Shown in pieces: positions 35,450-47,923 of a stretch of 64,000 bases of DNA (positions are counted from its first letter, which is position 1; every line of letters starts with the position of its first letter). Location of the stretch: contig NC_079979.1 in NCBI RefSeq assembly GCF_029852145.1, forward strand, positions 19,479,901-19,543,900, given 5' to 3'. The position numbers and the translations under genes were made by a program. Below the pieces are notes generated by a model. It made no database searches, was not told where the DNA came from, and saw only the letters and a program-made list of their open reading frames with translations. This stretch comes from Microplitis mediator. Taxonomy: Eukaryota; Arthropoda; Insecta; Hymenoptera; Braconidae.

Positions 35450-37156
35450 TATAATAATACAAAGTTAACATTCACATTTTATTTGTAGTGACTGAATCCT
35501 CGCGACCGAGATCCCGAGACCTCCGACCGTGTGAGCTTGTGAGAAAATCTTCATGTCGCTATGGGCAAATCTCTTATATTAGCTTTGCTGGTATTCCTAT
35601 CATATATATACATATATACATATATATGTAATCCAATGCTTGTAATAAGAGCCTTTGACTTGTAAACCGACACATATATTTACCTCATGTAACACTTATC
35701 GCTAAATTCCACATGTGCGCATATATATATAATATATATTGATATATGTATATAAATATTAACACCACATTTTATTTTACCTCTCCCTCATTAATGAACA
35801 AATTATTTAATCAGCTTGAAAAAATAAATCTCGAATTACATTAAATACTGCTCATAATCATAACAAATTACGACTTATACATATATACATATATATATTT
35901 ATAAAAAAAAATTATTACATTACGATGTGACGAGGTTAATATAATATATATAATTAATTTTAATTGCATATTGTCTGAGATAATAATTACGACAATAAGG
36001 AGTAAAGTGAGCTAACGCATTAACATTATGCTGAGAGTCAAGATCATGTAGATCAGTAGATCTGCTTCAACTACAGGAAGATAACGGTTTATTTTTTGTA
36101 TCATATCACAAATGTTATATATATATGTAACACTATTGTTCAAAGATTGTTCTTTAGTTTGGGAATTTTTTTTATTCTCCACATGAACGTCGCTGTCAAC
36201 TACTTTTGTATAACAATACCCATTTTAAGTGGGTGGTGGGTGGGGGTAATTTTTTTATGGAACAACACCAGCAAGTAATTTTGAAAATAATAAAAATAAA
36301 TCAAAATTCATTTATTATTAAAAAGTAGTTTTAGTAGAAACAAAAAAAAAGTCACTGCACTGATAATTTTTATAAAGGAGGCGGGGGTGGGGGTGTTGCA
36401 AGATGGGGTGGCTCCAAAATTTTATAAAAAATTCCAGTGTCAGTCGAAAAATTTTTTTAATGGCAGTTTTTTTTTATTCCCTTTGGATGTCATTAAAAAA
36501 AAAAAGTGACGTATGTGGGTCCCTGAACTCTTAGTAATTCATGTGTACCCCGTTTTGTTTCCCCCTCCCCAATTTGACATCCTAGTAAAAATATAAGTAA
36601 GTAATAAAAAAAAAAATGTTATTGTTAATCACTAATTGAAAAATAAATAAAAATAAGACAAAGAGAAACGTCGAGGTATGCGTTGGAGTGTTTACCACAA
36701 ATAAAATGAAAGTTATCGCTCTTGCTTTCAATCTAACTAGACAGTTTGTGTCTCTCTTTCGCCTACTGGATACTAGCTTATTATCCTTTACGCTCTTGGG
36801 TTCTCGTTCACGTTTTATTTATATTATGCCGATGTCCATTACCCATTTCCCATTACTATACCACTAACCACTTAACCCAACCCGGTACCCATTGCATTGG
36901 AGTGAATCTTTACGGTGGCAAGATTGATACCGAGTACAAGTAATTGGTAGCTGTGGAGATAGTCATCTTATCGCGGGTCTTATCTATATCTAAGTCTGCA
37001 GGATAGATATAATAGGTGTAGCTGCACTTAAACACCAAGTAGATGTAGTCAGTCATGGTCAGCCGTGAGAGTAACAGAGATAGCGATTATTCTGTAAAAC
37101 GCGAGATCGTTAATTAGTTATAGTAATTAACATCTATTTGTTTTTAAATTCAATTA
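33688..37156. other. Intergenic stretch, no gene recognised
   Basis: AT-rich DNA with a (TA)n run at 35408-35446 and several TATA-rich stretches (35600-35760). Short open frames are low complexity. I see no gene or structured RNA. Confidence 0.45.
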
Positions 37157-37903
37157 GGGGAGGGTGGAGCAGAGCGGCCTCCCTGAAATTTTGATCAAAA
37201 AAAAAATTTTTTTTTTCGCCTAATTATTATAAATTCGATATGTTTGCGCATTTTTACCCCTACGCATGACATTTGGGGCAAAATGGACAAGCCCAAAATT
37301 TTTAAAAATTAATTTTTTCATATTTTTATCGTCAAATTAAAAAAAAATTATTATAATTCTACACTTCTAGCCCTACGCATAACATCTGGGGCAAAATGGA
37401 CCAGCCGAAACTTCCGAAAAAATTATTTTTTCATATTTTTCGGCCGTTTCTCGATGTAAGAGGCAAATTTGGTCACTAAAAATATATAAAAAAAAAAATT
37501 TTTTTTTTAGTTGATAAATTTTTGAAATAAAGTAAAACTATAGATTTGTTTTTTTTTTTTATTAAATAACAATTAGTAATTAAGGTAATCGAGAGTGAAC
37601 GATTTATTACACCTTAAAAAATTTTTTTCGAGTAATATAAAACCAAAAATAGTTGTCAAGAGAAAGATATACATCCTTAATGATGAAAACAATTTAAAAA
37701 AAAAAAAAACGAAAAAAAAAATTTTTTTATCATTTTTTGGAGGGGGGCCGCTCTGCCCCACAAAAAAAATTTTTTTTTTTTTAGAATTTTGGCAAAATGT
37801 CAATAAATTTGTTCAAAATAGGACAAAAGTAAAGTGATCTTATGGTTGAAAGCCACAAAAAGTAATAATTGGCTTAGGGGGGCCGCTCTGCCCCACCCTC
37901 CCC
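37157..37903. mobile_element. 747-bp TA-flanked element with GC-rich ends
   Basis: Left end GGGGAGGGTGGAGCAGAGCG, right end CGCTCTGCCCCACCCTCCCC; both are next to TA. An inner copy of the end motif (GGGGGGCCGCTCTGCCCCAC) sits near 37742-37761. The interior carries two diverged direct repeats around GGGGCAAAATGGAC (37273 and 37389). It is non-coding. Confidence 0.75.
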
Positions 37904-39199
37904 TATCGCGCCCTTTAATATTTTTATTCATATGCAAATTTTTTTTTTTTTAATATTTTGATAATCGAGCATTTAAAAAAAAAATTTGAATCGAAGGCTC
38001 GTATTTAAGGGGGGGGGGGGTGGATAATAATTGGGGGTATTAATTAAAAAATGAGAGGTTAATTTTCAGATTAATGTAAAATACCCAAGAATGCGTGGAT
38101 CGTTTGTGTGAGTAATTTCTAGACAAGCCCATGAACTTGACATTATCGTCAAGTACAGAAGCAACCAGGCGCAGTGCCAAGGCCTTTTACGTCCACTGAC
38201 GTCGACTGCCATCGCACAATTTAACAACCAGTGACTTAACATTTAACAGCTAAGTATATACCGTATATTTAATACACGACAGTAGACAGAGCTCACTTAT
38301 TTGTATGGTAATGCAAACTTGTTTGTCAATGTGCCGATAAGAGCCGCGACACTGTGTACGTTTGAGGGAAAGTGCACTTTGCGGTATTCAGCTAGACCGG
38401 ATGATGGTACCATGTGTCTTAGAGAACCAGGTCGAGCATTTGTCGTAGATATTTCACATTTTTTTTCTTTCTTCAAACTTCCTTTTGAATATCATTTACT
38501 TTGTGTCGTAGATACACAAGTGGAATTAAAAATTCAAATTTCAAATAGAAATTGACTTTCACAGGTTAAGTATTTAACTGTTCAAGTAATCACCTGATTA
38601 GCGATTACTGATTAGGATATAAATCAGGGAAATATTGGATTTAAAAAAAAAATTGTAGGAGTATCAGAGGTCACTTCCTCCCCCTTTCTCATTGGAAATA
38701 TTCAAAATATTTTCTCACTAATTTTGAATGCTATACATATATATTCTTAGTAAATAGAGAAGGGGCAAATCGGCCCTCTATAGTTCTCTTGAGCTAAAAC
38801 TATGAAAGATTAATCGACCCCTGATTTTTTGATTATCAAAAAATTGAATTTTTTGCTTACAATCCATTTTGCCCCGAATTTTGGAAATTTTTTATTTGTG
38901 GCTGGGCCCTAATGATACTAAATTTTTATTTGAAAAAAGAGACTCATTTTGCCCCCACTTCATTCTCTGTATATTTATGTATGAAGTAAAATGGGGCAGT
39001 TTGGCCACTTTAGGCAAAATGGGGAAATTTTTCAATGAAAAATTTAATTTTTTGATTTAAAAATTTTTATTACCGCAAATAGAGAAAAAAAAATTTATCA
39101 TGGGGTCAAATGGTTACAAAACTTTTAGTGCAACAAAAAAAAAATCCCATTAATAATTTTGATCAATAAATTTTTCCTACAGAGTAATTATGAAAATAT

Positions 39200-39415
39200 T
39201 TGATGATACTGAAGTTAGCAAACGTCTAATAATTTTTTGATTTTTTTTTTTAGACGATAAACCATAAAAAAAAAATATTTGAAAAAATTGCACCTGTAGT
39301 TTTAAAAATTTTCTACATGTGCATATTTTTAGTTTTTTTTTTTCTGCAAATTTAATTGTTCAAAAAGACATCAAAAAATTTTGAATTGTCTGCTAACCTC
39401 AGGATCATAAATACT
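39200..39415. repeat. Dispersed AT-rich repeat, copy 2
   Basis: It shares ATTGCACCTGTAGTTTT, CTACATGTGCATATTTTTAG and GAATTGTCTGCTAACCTCAG with 26830-27050 in the same order and orientation. Confidence 0.7.
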
Positions 39416-40218
39416 TGATATATTTATAATAAATCATATTTATAAAATATATAAATAATTACAATAAATAAATAATAAATATTTTCAAGTGCATTTTGAT
39501 GTATGAGGCCACAAAATCAGGTTTTCTGGACACATGCGACGTTCGTAAGCATAACGGTCAGTTGATCGAAATTCTCAAAGCAATAGTATGTATAATACAT
39601 CCATATATACCTCCACACATATAACCATAAAAAATAATATTCCAAGAATTACTGGAAAGTGGAAATTTCCTCTCCTATTTAAATGAAATTCGTCGCGGGT
39701 CAACGACCTCCAAAATATTTACTTACAAAATATTATTTAACCAAAAATAAATAAATAAAATCCTGAATATTTATAAAAAATTTTTATTTCCATTCAGTAA
39801 TAAAATTAAATAAATTACAAAAAATATTAAAATTCCCAATAAATTCAAAAAATATAAATATCCTATTTTTAGCTTAATTGACATTATTTTTTTGTACTAT
39901 CAATTAATGGCTACAGAAAAAATTGTGGCTAATAAATATTAAAATTATTATTTTTAAATACAAAAAAAAATTAATTTGTGTATTTTTAATTTGCTATTGT
40001 TTTTTTTTTATCAGAATTAATTTACGTATAAAATGATCATACATAATAAGTATTTACACATGAAGCCACATTGAAATATAAAATTGTCAATAATGGCGAC
40101 AGCTTAAAACGACCAACGATAAATATTAAAAAATAAATACTTTAATCTCCATTTGGTTATTTAATTAAGTGGTAATTAAAAATAAACCGCTAATTAAATA
40201 ACCTTGGGGATCTACGAT

Positions 40219-40281
40219 GGCAATGACAGTGGCAGTGACAGTAACAGTGACAGTGACAGTGACAGTGACAGTGACAGTAGA
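40219..40281. repeat. (GTGACA)n microsatellite
   Basis: About ten hexamer units of GTGACA/GTGGCA, nearly perfect over the last seven, ending at GTGACAGTAGAATG. Confidence 0.9.
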
Positions 40282-40365
40282 ATGTAATGATGATTTAATT
40301 TAATTGTCGTCTCTTTTAAATAAACGTTATTTGGCAGTTAAGTCATGAAATTTTAAACAAAATAA

Positions 40366-41343
40366 TTAATGGTAGCCAGAGAAGGGCTGGTTTTGTCCAG
40401 CGTAAGATCCATGTCCGTCATCCCAGCCTCCAGATGACCATCCGCCATTTGCGACCGGTGGTGACCATCCGCCGACACTTCCTGAGTTCCAACCCGCATT
40501 GTAAGCCGTCGTGTCAGCGCCCTTTGACCAGAGTGACTTCAGACCAATGAACGCCGAGATTGCGAGGGAGATAAGAGATGCAAAGATCGCCTTCTTGGCT
40601 AATAATGCGATTCCGAAGTACGCCAAGACTGCGAGGGCGCCAATTTTGACTTTCGCGGCGATCAAAAGTGGGAGGATTGACTTGAGAAGTTTTTTCTTTC
40701 CACGGCCTGCAATCAAAAAATTTTAATTGTCAATCATTTTTTTTTATCACACCTTCAAATTATCACTTGAAAAAAATCGAAGGCCAATTTTCGTATCTTC
40801 AATTTTTAAAAATTAATTATTAATTATAAATTACCTTCAACGACTTCATCGACAGCTTGTCTAACTTCTTGGGGAACAGAGTCAACCATAGCACGTGCAG
40901 TCTGTCCGATTTTTTCAACGACTGGAGCGAAATTGATCTACAAAATATCAAACAATAAAATATTTACCGACCTAAAATAATTTATTTTTTAAATTAAATT
41001 TTTAAAAAATTACCCTGAGGCTGCGTCCGGTCATAAAATCGCTCGCCTCGTCACTGACGAAATTTTCTAAGGCACTTTGACGCCCGGCGACGTCATTAGC
41101 GGCGTCTATTTCCTGATCATAAATAACGTCTTTTGAACCCCGCGAATCCCGAGCGGCGCTTTTAACCAGACTAACACCACTGAATAATTCAATGCTGTCT
41201 TTCGTGAAGAACTCTTTGGCCTTTCTGTAGAGGCTCTTTTGCACGCAGGAAATGCTGTCTTGTTCAAAACACTTGTTAATATCCTGACCGCTTATTAACA
41301 CAACAGCCATCGAGAAGCACACGATTTTTAAATACGTATTCAT
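40366..41343 (-). CDS. Osiris-family protein G
   Basis: Three exons, 41343-41014, 40937-40835 and 40706-40366, encode 257 residues. Intron 1 is phase 0, unlike its neighbours; intron 2 is phase 1. The middle exon is only 103 nt and easy to miss; it reads INFAPVVEKIGQTARAMVDS then VPQEVRQAVDEVVEG. The ATG at 41343 opens NTYLKIVCFSMAVVLISG. The Cys pair C25/C33 is followed by VQKSLYRKAKEFF. GRGKKKLLKSILPLL starts at residue 145, then GALAVLAYFGIALLAKKAIF and ASLISLAISAFIGLKSLW; here GKALxxxKIAL is replaced by KKAIFASLISL, a distinct subtype. The tail is Gly/Trp-rich (GGWSSGGWDDGHGSYAG) and ends in PFSGYH. Confidence 0.94.
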
Positions 41344-41386
41344 TGTCACGTTTTTTTTTTAAATTGTTTAAAAACTTTATATTAAT

Positions 41387-41418
41387 AAGTAAACTTTGTA
41401 TATAAATTTATATATATA
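41387..41418 (-). promoter_or_regulatory. TATA promoter of gene G
   Basis: Minus-strand TATATATATAAAT starts at 41418. A start near 41387 leaves a leader of about 44 nt. The TATA register is uncertain because the run is long. Confidence 0.45.
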
Positions 41419-42510
41419 CGACAGTTGTATTAGACGAGGACTTAATACCGACTCTCACGTGGTTAAAATTTGGTGTGGTCCATCCGACAGGCTCTTTAGC
41501 TTATATTTGGCGTTGTCCCCTCTTCGTGGCCCAAGACGCCCAGCAAATCCCCTCCCAAATATATTTGACGTTGATTTTTTATCCTTCTATTAGTGTGTGT
41601 ACCACGTGTGCCCATCTGGCTGGTGGGCATGCTGATGTCGTCGTACTCGTAATCGTTAAAGACGGTTTATTTTAACGCTAAGACCCAGTACCGAGCAATA
41701 CAATCGGTGCCGGGCATAGCGGACAGACGTGTTTTAACCTCTCGACCAAAAGTATTCACCAATGAGGTGAACCACAGAGCTGGTGGGACGAAGCTCCACG
41801 ATGACCCAGCCCGTCAACGACAAATAGAAAACCGCACCTTTGAATTTTTTTTCTTTTTTTTTTATTATTATTGTTATTATTGTGCGTCTTTGTCATGTGG
41901 ACACACTAGAGTACTTGTACCCATATCCTCTTTTATGTTTATTTTATGTTATATGTCCACTACACGAGACCTAGATCTAATGGATATTTTTAGTTTAGAG
42001 AAAATTTTTTAAATTTAGGTTTAGGAATTTTTTACAGTTCGGGTGATATGGAAATTATTTTAATATATGAGGAATTTTATAGGATGGATAAAAAAATTCA
42101 GGAAATTTTTTTTTAGAAAATTAGACGTTTTTTGAAAATTGTATTTATTCAATTAAAATTTAAATTTTGAAAAAATGTGGAAAATTTTGACGGGGTTATA
42201 TATATTTTGTAAAAATATATAGAATTTTTAGAAAAATAAAATACTGTTGGGTAAAAAAAGACAAAATGGCACAGCCTAAATAGAGTAAAAAAAATATATA
42301 TTTTTTTTATATTTTTAACGGAATTTATAAGGTGAAGTGATTTACGTGTAAATTCAGTACGTGATTCGCAAGACAATTGAGAGTAAAAGTGCCGAAACGA
42401 ATTTACAAAAAAAGTATAAAACATTTCTACAAATTCGCGGCGCCCAGAATTTACCGAAATTTAGTCATCCAATTTTTTTTTTTTTTTTATTGAAAAGTGA
42501 AAAATAATAA
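41419..42510. other. Upstream flank of gene G
   Basis: A mildly GC-richer stretch at 41450-41830, with overlapping open frames in several phases but no motif, followed by AT-rich DNA. This is probably regulatory or neutral sequence. Confidence 0.4.
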
Positions 42511-42997
42511 GGGAGAGGGGGGCAGAGTGGGCCCCATAAGGAAAATAATTATAATATCATTTTTTTTACTTCTTTTTAGACCCTTGGTACTTATTTTCAC
42601 TTCATTATGCTGCGTCCATTAAAATTGAAAAATCTAAAATTAGGGGCAAAGTGGACCCTCCAAAAAATTTCGGATTTGATATTTTTTATTCTTTACACGT
42701 GTGATATTTGCAAATAACTATAAAACAATTGTATTTTAATAACATAAAAGTCATTTTAATTCTGCTGCGATATAACTTTAAAACGTAATTTCATTATCTT
42801 TATCTTTCTTAATAAATTTATCTTTAATGAACAGTTTTGGTGGTCTATTTTAGCCCTCATTATGTAACAAATTTCGATAAGCTTATTATCCGTCCGAATT
42901 AATTCGCGTATAGAAAATTTTCAGGGACCCACTTTGCCGCCATATTTTTTGAACTTTTGAAAATTTTAAGGGGCCTACTTTGCCCCCTCCTCCCCTC
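42511..42997. mobile_element. Diverged element of the GGGG...GCAGAGTGGGCC type
   Basis: Left end GGGAGAGGGGGGCAGAGTGG; right end ACTTTGCCCCCTCCTCCCCT, an imperfect inverted repeat. An internal GGGGCAAAGTGGACCCTCC (42651-42669) matches the interior motif of 37157-37903. It is a diverged relative of that element. Confidence 0.6.
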
Positions 42998-43819
42998 TAT
43001 GTGATTGGAAATTCAAGAAAAAGTTCTCCAAATTAAATTTAGAAAATTTTTTTCTATATATCCAATTATCAAAAAAAAATAAATTGTTACTTTTTTTCTA
43101 TTCCTAATTTACTTGACCTTTTATTTGATAAATTTTACAGTTAACGCGATAGACAATCTTAAATATATATATCGACGACATAAAAAGAAAATTAACGTCA
43201 ATAACAATCTTTCTTATCCACAAAACTCATCTCGATTAGAAACTTCCTAACCCGTTTACTTTTATCTCTTCCACATATTTTTTACTTTTACTACTCATAT
43301 ATCTTTCATATATTTTTATTTACCGCAAACCATAGAACATTAATAACAATAGTGCTGCTGGTTCTTTAGGGACCTAATTGTCAGTCAAAAGAGCCGAAAA
43401 AAAAATGTTGTGAATAAAAAGCACAAACGTGCGTCATAAAGAGTGAAAGTCACTAATGGAGTGACTATTCCAAGCACGAGTGTTAACATGTCGCCTGGAC
43501 ATTGAACATGCATGGAACGAAAATAAATATTATTTTATCGCATTACCAAAAAGTAACTCGATTCATTCATTACAATTCATTACATTATAATTTACTTTCT
43601 ATATCTTTTATTGCATTTCATTATAATTATTATCCTCTAGAAAAAGTCATTCATCTTTTCTGAGCCAAATAAATTAAAAATGGAGTTTTTGATTGATGAC
43701 CATATTTTGATTTATTCATTTTTGTGAGCTACATTTTTTTTGAAATTTTTTCAATGATGAAATTTGAAATTTTACATGAGTAAGAAATTTTCATGGACTA
43801 GTTTTTAACCGAAAGAACA
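42998..43819. other. Intergenic stretch, no gene recognised
   Basis: AT-rich DNA with many short poly-A/T tracts. I see nothing specific. Confidence 0.45.
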
Positions 43820-44400
43820 TGAAAATTTGAAAAAGGGTCGGCTGAGAATTTTTTTGAAATATTTTCTGAAGGGAAGAAATTATGAAATGAAAATTAGGGG
43901 CATAGAGTCAAAAAATTGTCGGAAAAAATTCAGAATCGGGTTTTTGTATGAAAAAGACCAAATTTCGATGTCCGAATTTTTACTTTTCAATGTGGAAATT
44001 TTAAATTTTAGATAATGAGGAATTTTTTAAATGGAAGACTGAGAAAAAGTAAAAAAGAGTTGGCGGAAATTTCTTTTTAAATGTTTTCTGAAAGAAAAGA
44101 AATTTCAAATTGGAAATTATGGACACGGTATCGAAAAACTATCAGAAAAATTCAGAATCGGGTTTTTGTATGAAAAAGACCAAATTTCGATGTCCGAATT
44201 TTTATTTTTCAATACGGAAATTTTTAATTTTAGATAATGAGGAATTTTTTAAACGAAAGACTGAGAAAAAGTGGAAGAGTTGGCGGTAATTTTTTTTTAA
44301 ATGTTTTCTGAAAGAAAAGAAATTTCAAATTGGAAATTATGGACACGGAATCAAAAAATTATCAGAAAAATTCAGAATCGGGTTTTTTGGAGGAGAAAAG
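43820..44400. repeat. Tandem array, about 221-bp period
   Basis: The block CAGAATCGGGTTTTTGTATG starts at 43931 and 44153 and, altered, at 44373, giving periods of 222 and 220. About 2.6 units are present, each with GACCAAATTTCGATGTCCGA and GATAATGAGGAATTTTTTAA. Open frames within it reflect the repeat. Confidence 0.8.
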
Positions 44401-46569
44401 AAAAAAAACGAAAAATTACAGCGCAGACTTGAAATCTTTGCACTTTTTCGTTAAAAAAAAAAATTTTCCAGTGATGATTTAGAAATTGATTCTAAAAATT
44501 TCAAAAAAAAGTAAAAACTGGTATACCCTGAGCATTTAATCGATAAATGAAATTTTCAGAACCGAAAAATAGGATTAAAAATTACTAGGCATTTATACGA
44601 ACGTATGAATGTATGAATGTATGAATGAATGGATAAAAAAGTGCTAGTAGTTAAAAAACAAAAAACTAAAAAATCCCAAGTTTAAATTAAAGCGTATCCT
44701 GGATCTCTGACCTTCGTTGGACTACTTCGTCCAGTACAGCATCACTTTCTACTCTGACCCATGGAAGACTCGCCTGGCATTATCGGAGTTGCGCACCAAC
44801 TCTCTTCTCGATTTCATTTCGTTTATACGGCCGCCGCCTTTTAGTCTCTCAGGACTCGAGAAAGGAAGGGTTACATTATATTACAATGTACGCGATAATA
44901 AATATGTATGCCCACGTAAATTTAAATTGTGGATTTTAACGATTAGTATTATCGAGTAGGCGGGTACTGAATTTATTAATGCAAATATAATGCTAGCTAT
45001 TTAAAGAAAATGAAACTTTTTTAATGTTCACGGTATCACTTTCATCGATTTAAATCCTAGATACCCGATGACGTCTTTGCTGACATTTCGTAGACTAGCT
45101 AATTTATTATAATCATTATTGGATTTACATTTTTCACATTTTTTTAAATTTTCATTCGGCATCCGGGGAAAGTTGACCACCCAGAAAGTGCAATTACTCC
45201 AAAATTTTGAGCGAAAAAATTTTTTTTTCTCTCCAGGGGTTCATATCTCCTCAATTTCGCTTTGTTTCAGTTCAAAAAATTTTCATTACTAAAAATAGGT
45301 GACCTGCGGGCAGCCAACTTGCCCCATTTACACCAAAAAAATTATTGAACACCCAAATTCTTTTTTTCCCACCATTATTTTATTTTTATGAGAAATTTGT
45401 TCCAGAAAAAGGTCAAGTTTTAAAAAAATGTAATAAAATATCTAACAATGTATGTGTAGGTATATAATTTATGTGAGCTTAGAAAATACGACACAATTGA
45501 CCTGAAGAAAGTAAACTATCATGTGATCCCACACCGACCGTAGGTTGTTCTATTTGAATTTCAAATTTATCTATCTGATGTCTAATGTATTTGAGAAACG
45601 TTTTGGAATGGGTTCTAACGGTTTTTTTTTTATTTATGGAGGAGCTCAAACTGCTAATTTAATTCAAATAATTTTTTTATTGTAGAGAATTAGGAGATTT
45701 GATCTTTCAATAGAGTGCGTAATTAAAAAAAAAAATTAGCGAATTCGAAGACGAAAAATCGAACGATCATGGGCATAATGCATAATGGAAAATCGAGAAT
45801 GAAAGTCTTTAATTAATAAATATATAAGAAATATATATATAAATTGACAATGACAGTAAATAAAAAAAAAAATTAATAACAGCTCAACAGGAAGTTAGTG
45901 CATTAAGGCATAATTCTCGTCTGCGGCAAATTCAGCTTTATTCCCCTCGTTTTATGATATTCGAAACGTAAAAAAGGAAACGCTTGGAATCTGTGTCAGT
46001 AGGTCTCGATCTCTGTCAGCTGGATCCTGAAACTCATGGGAGGAGGAATAGAACTGCCAAGGGAATTGAGAATAAGAAGAAGATCTTGAGGAAGAAGAAG
46101 ATGAGTAACAAGTGAAGATATGCCGATAAAAAAGTAACAAACATGTTTTTAACAAGTATACCTCTCTTGAGATAATGTTACAGTCTTCTTATATATTATA
46201 TACTCTTGCAATCTAAAAGTCGCACGTTCTTTGATTGATTCCACTTACTAACAGAGAAATTTCATTGCCTTGAGCGATATTTCATCATCTTCATTTAAAA
46301 TTTTTTTTTTTTTTCGGTTTTTATATTGAGATTTATCATCATTTTGTATAGTAATAATTATGAGGGAAATGAGAATAAGATGGACCACCTGAAATTTTTT
46401 TTAATTTACCAAAAAAAATTACCATCAAATTTCATTCCATTTAATAAATATATACAAAGAGGGCGGCACGGAAATGAAGGCTTGTTTGAAAAAATAATAA
46501 AAAAATTTTAATGATCTGGAAAAAGAAGTTCATTTTCGAATAAAATCGAATATTTGAATAAAAATAACA
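44401..46569. other. Intergenic stretch, no gene recognised
   Basis: It holds an ATGAATGT run (44604-44630), GGGG...TTGACC-type repeat fragments near 45165-45330 and otherwise AT-rich DNA. No gene is called. Confidence 0.4.
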
Positions 46570-47410
46570 GTTTTCTGAAAATTATCTATTAAATTAGTTT
46601 TTTAATGGAAAATATCTTTACAAGTAATTAAATTATTAGTTTTAATGGAGAAATTTTCCATTAACCCTGAAAATTGGTATTAATTGCTATTTTCGATGGA
46701 AAAGAGTTTCATTATCCATTAAATTGCTATTTGTCATGGAAAACAGTCCCAGGATCTATTAAATTACTATTTCTAATAAAAATCAGTTCCATTACACGTT
46801 AAATTGATTTTTTCAATAGAAACTATTATCAAATCTAATAAATTAATATTTTCAATGGAGAATTTATCAATTATCCCTGAAAATCGGTATCAATTGCTAT
46901 TTTCAATGGAAAAGAGTTTCATTATCCATTAAATTATTAGTTTCAATGGAAAATAGTTCTGTCGTACATCAAACTTCTGTTTTCAATAGAAAATATTTCC
47001 GTAAGCCCTAAAAATCGATATTTTTAATGGAAAAGAGTTTCGTTATCCATTAAATTATTATTTTCAATGGAAAACAGTTCTACCATACATTAAATATCTT
47101 TTTTCAATGGAAAATATTATCAGCATCTATCGAATAACTATTTTCCATGGAAAATATATCCACAAGCCCTGAAAATCGATATTTTCAATGGAAAAGAGTT
47201 CTGTGATCCATTAAATTATTAGTTTCAATGGAAAATAGTTCTATCGTAAATTAAATATCTTTTTTCAATGGAAAATATTATCAGTATCCATCGTATCACT
47301 AATTTCCATGGAAAATATACCCTTAAGCCGTGAAAATTGGTATTTTCAATGGAAATTATTTCTACTACCGATCAAGTTGTCATTTTAAGCGGAATATTTC
47401 CGCAAGCTCT
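46570..47410. repeat. Degenerate tandem array built on TTTTCAATGGAAAA
   Basis: The word TTTTCAATGGAAAA and close variants recur about every 50-65 bp some fifteen times. Higher-order units contain GAGTTTCATTATCCATTAAA and GCCCTGAAAATCG. It is more diverged than the arrays at 43820 and 52840. Confidence 0.75.
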
Positions 47411-47923
47411 AAAAATCAGAATGATTCAAAAAAATAGTGAAACCAAAAAAGTGTCAAGGTCGCGGATTTATTTCCTGATAGTCAGTGTACCACTTTGAGC
47501 ATTTCAAACTCAACTAAATAAATGGTAAACACACATATATATATACATATAACGCAACAGGTCGGTGACCCACTTTCTTCAGAGCTCGGTACCTCTTATA
47601 TACTTTTCTCCTCCTCTTATCCTTCTTACCTTTTTATTTAATAATTTTTATTTTTTTCCACACTCTCAACTGCTCAATCGACCTTTCACAAATAAAAGCT
47701 ACGAGTCAAGTTCGAGGCTACACTATAGTACAGCAAATATATTCTTTTATTGTAAGATATATTTATAAATTCATATTTTACAAACGGAAATTCTTTAGCT
47801 TAATTCCATAAATTATAAGCTCAGTAAACATTCAAATAAATAAATAAATAAATTTTTGGTAAATTATTAATTAATCTAGAGGAAATTTTCTATCTTCCGT
47901 CTCTGTCAAATAAATTTTCATAG
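47411..47923. other. 3' flank of gene H
   Basis: AT-rich sequence downstream of gene H, with (ATAA)n at 47837-47852. It probably includes the H 3' UTR. Confidence 0.4.

Larger units (their letters stand above)
37904..40365. other. 3' flank region of gene G
   Basis: This contains a poly-G run at about 38009-38019, a fragment of the GGGGCAAA/GGCC repeat at 38757-39060, the second copy of the 26830-type repeat at 39200-39415, and the GTGACA microsatellite. No gene is recognised. Confidence 0.45.

Noticed and set aside
41396..42012. Overlapping 65-101 codon plus-strand frames upstream of gene G
   Set aside because: No motif; mutually overlapping; GC-richer flank gives chance open frames.
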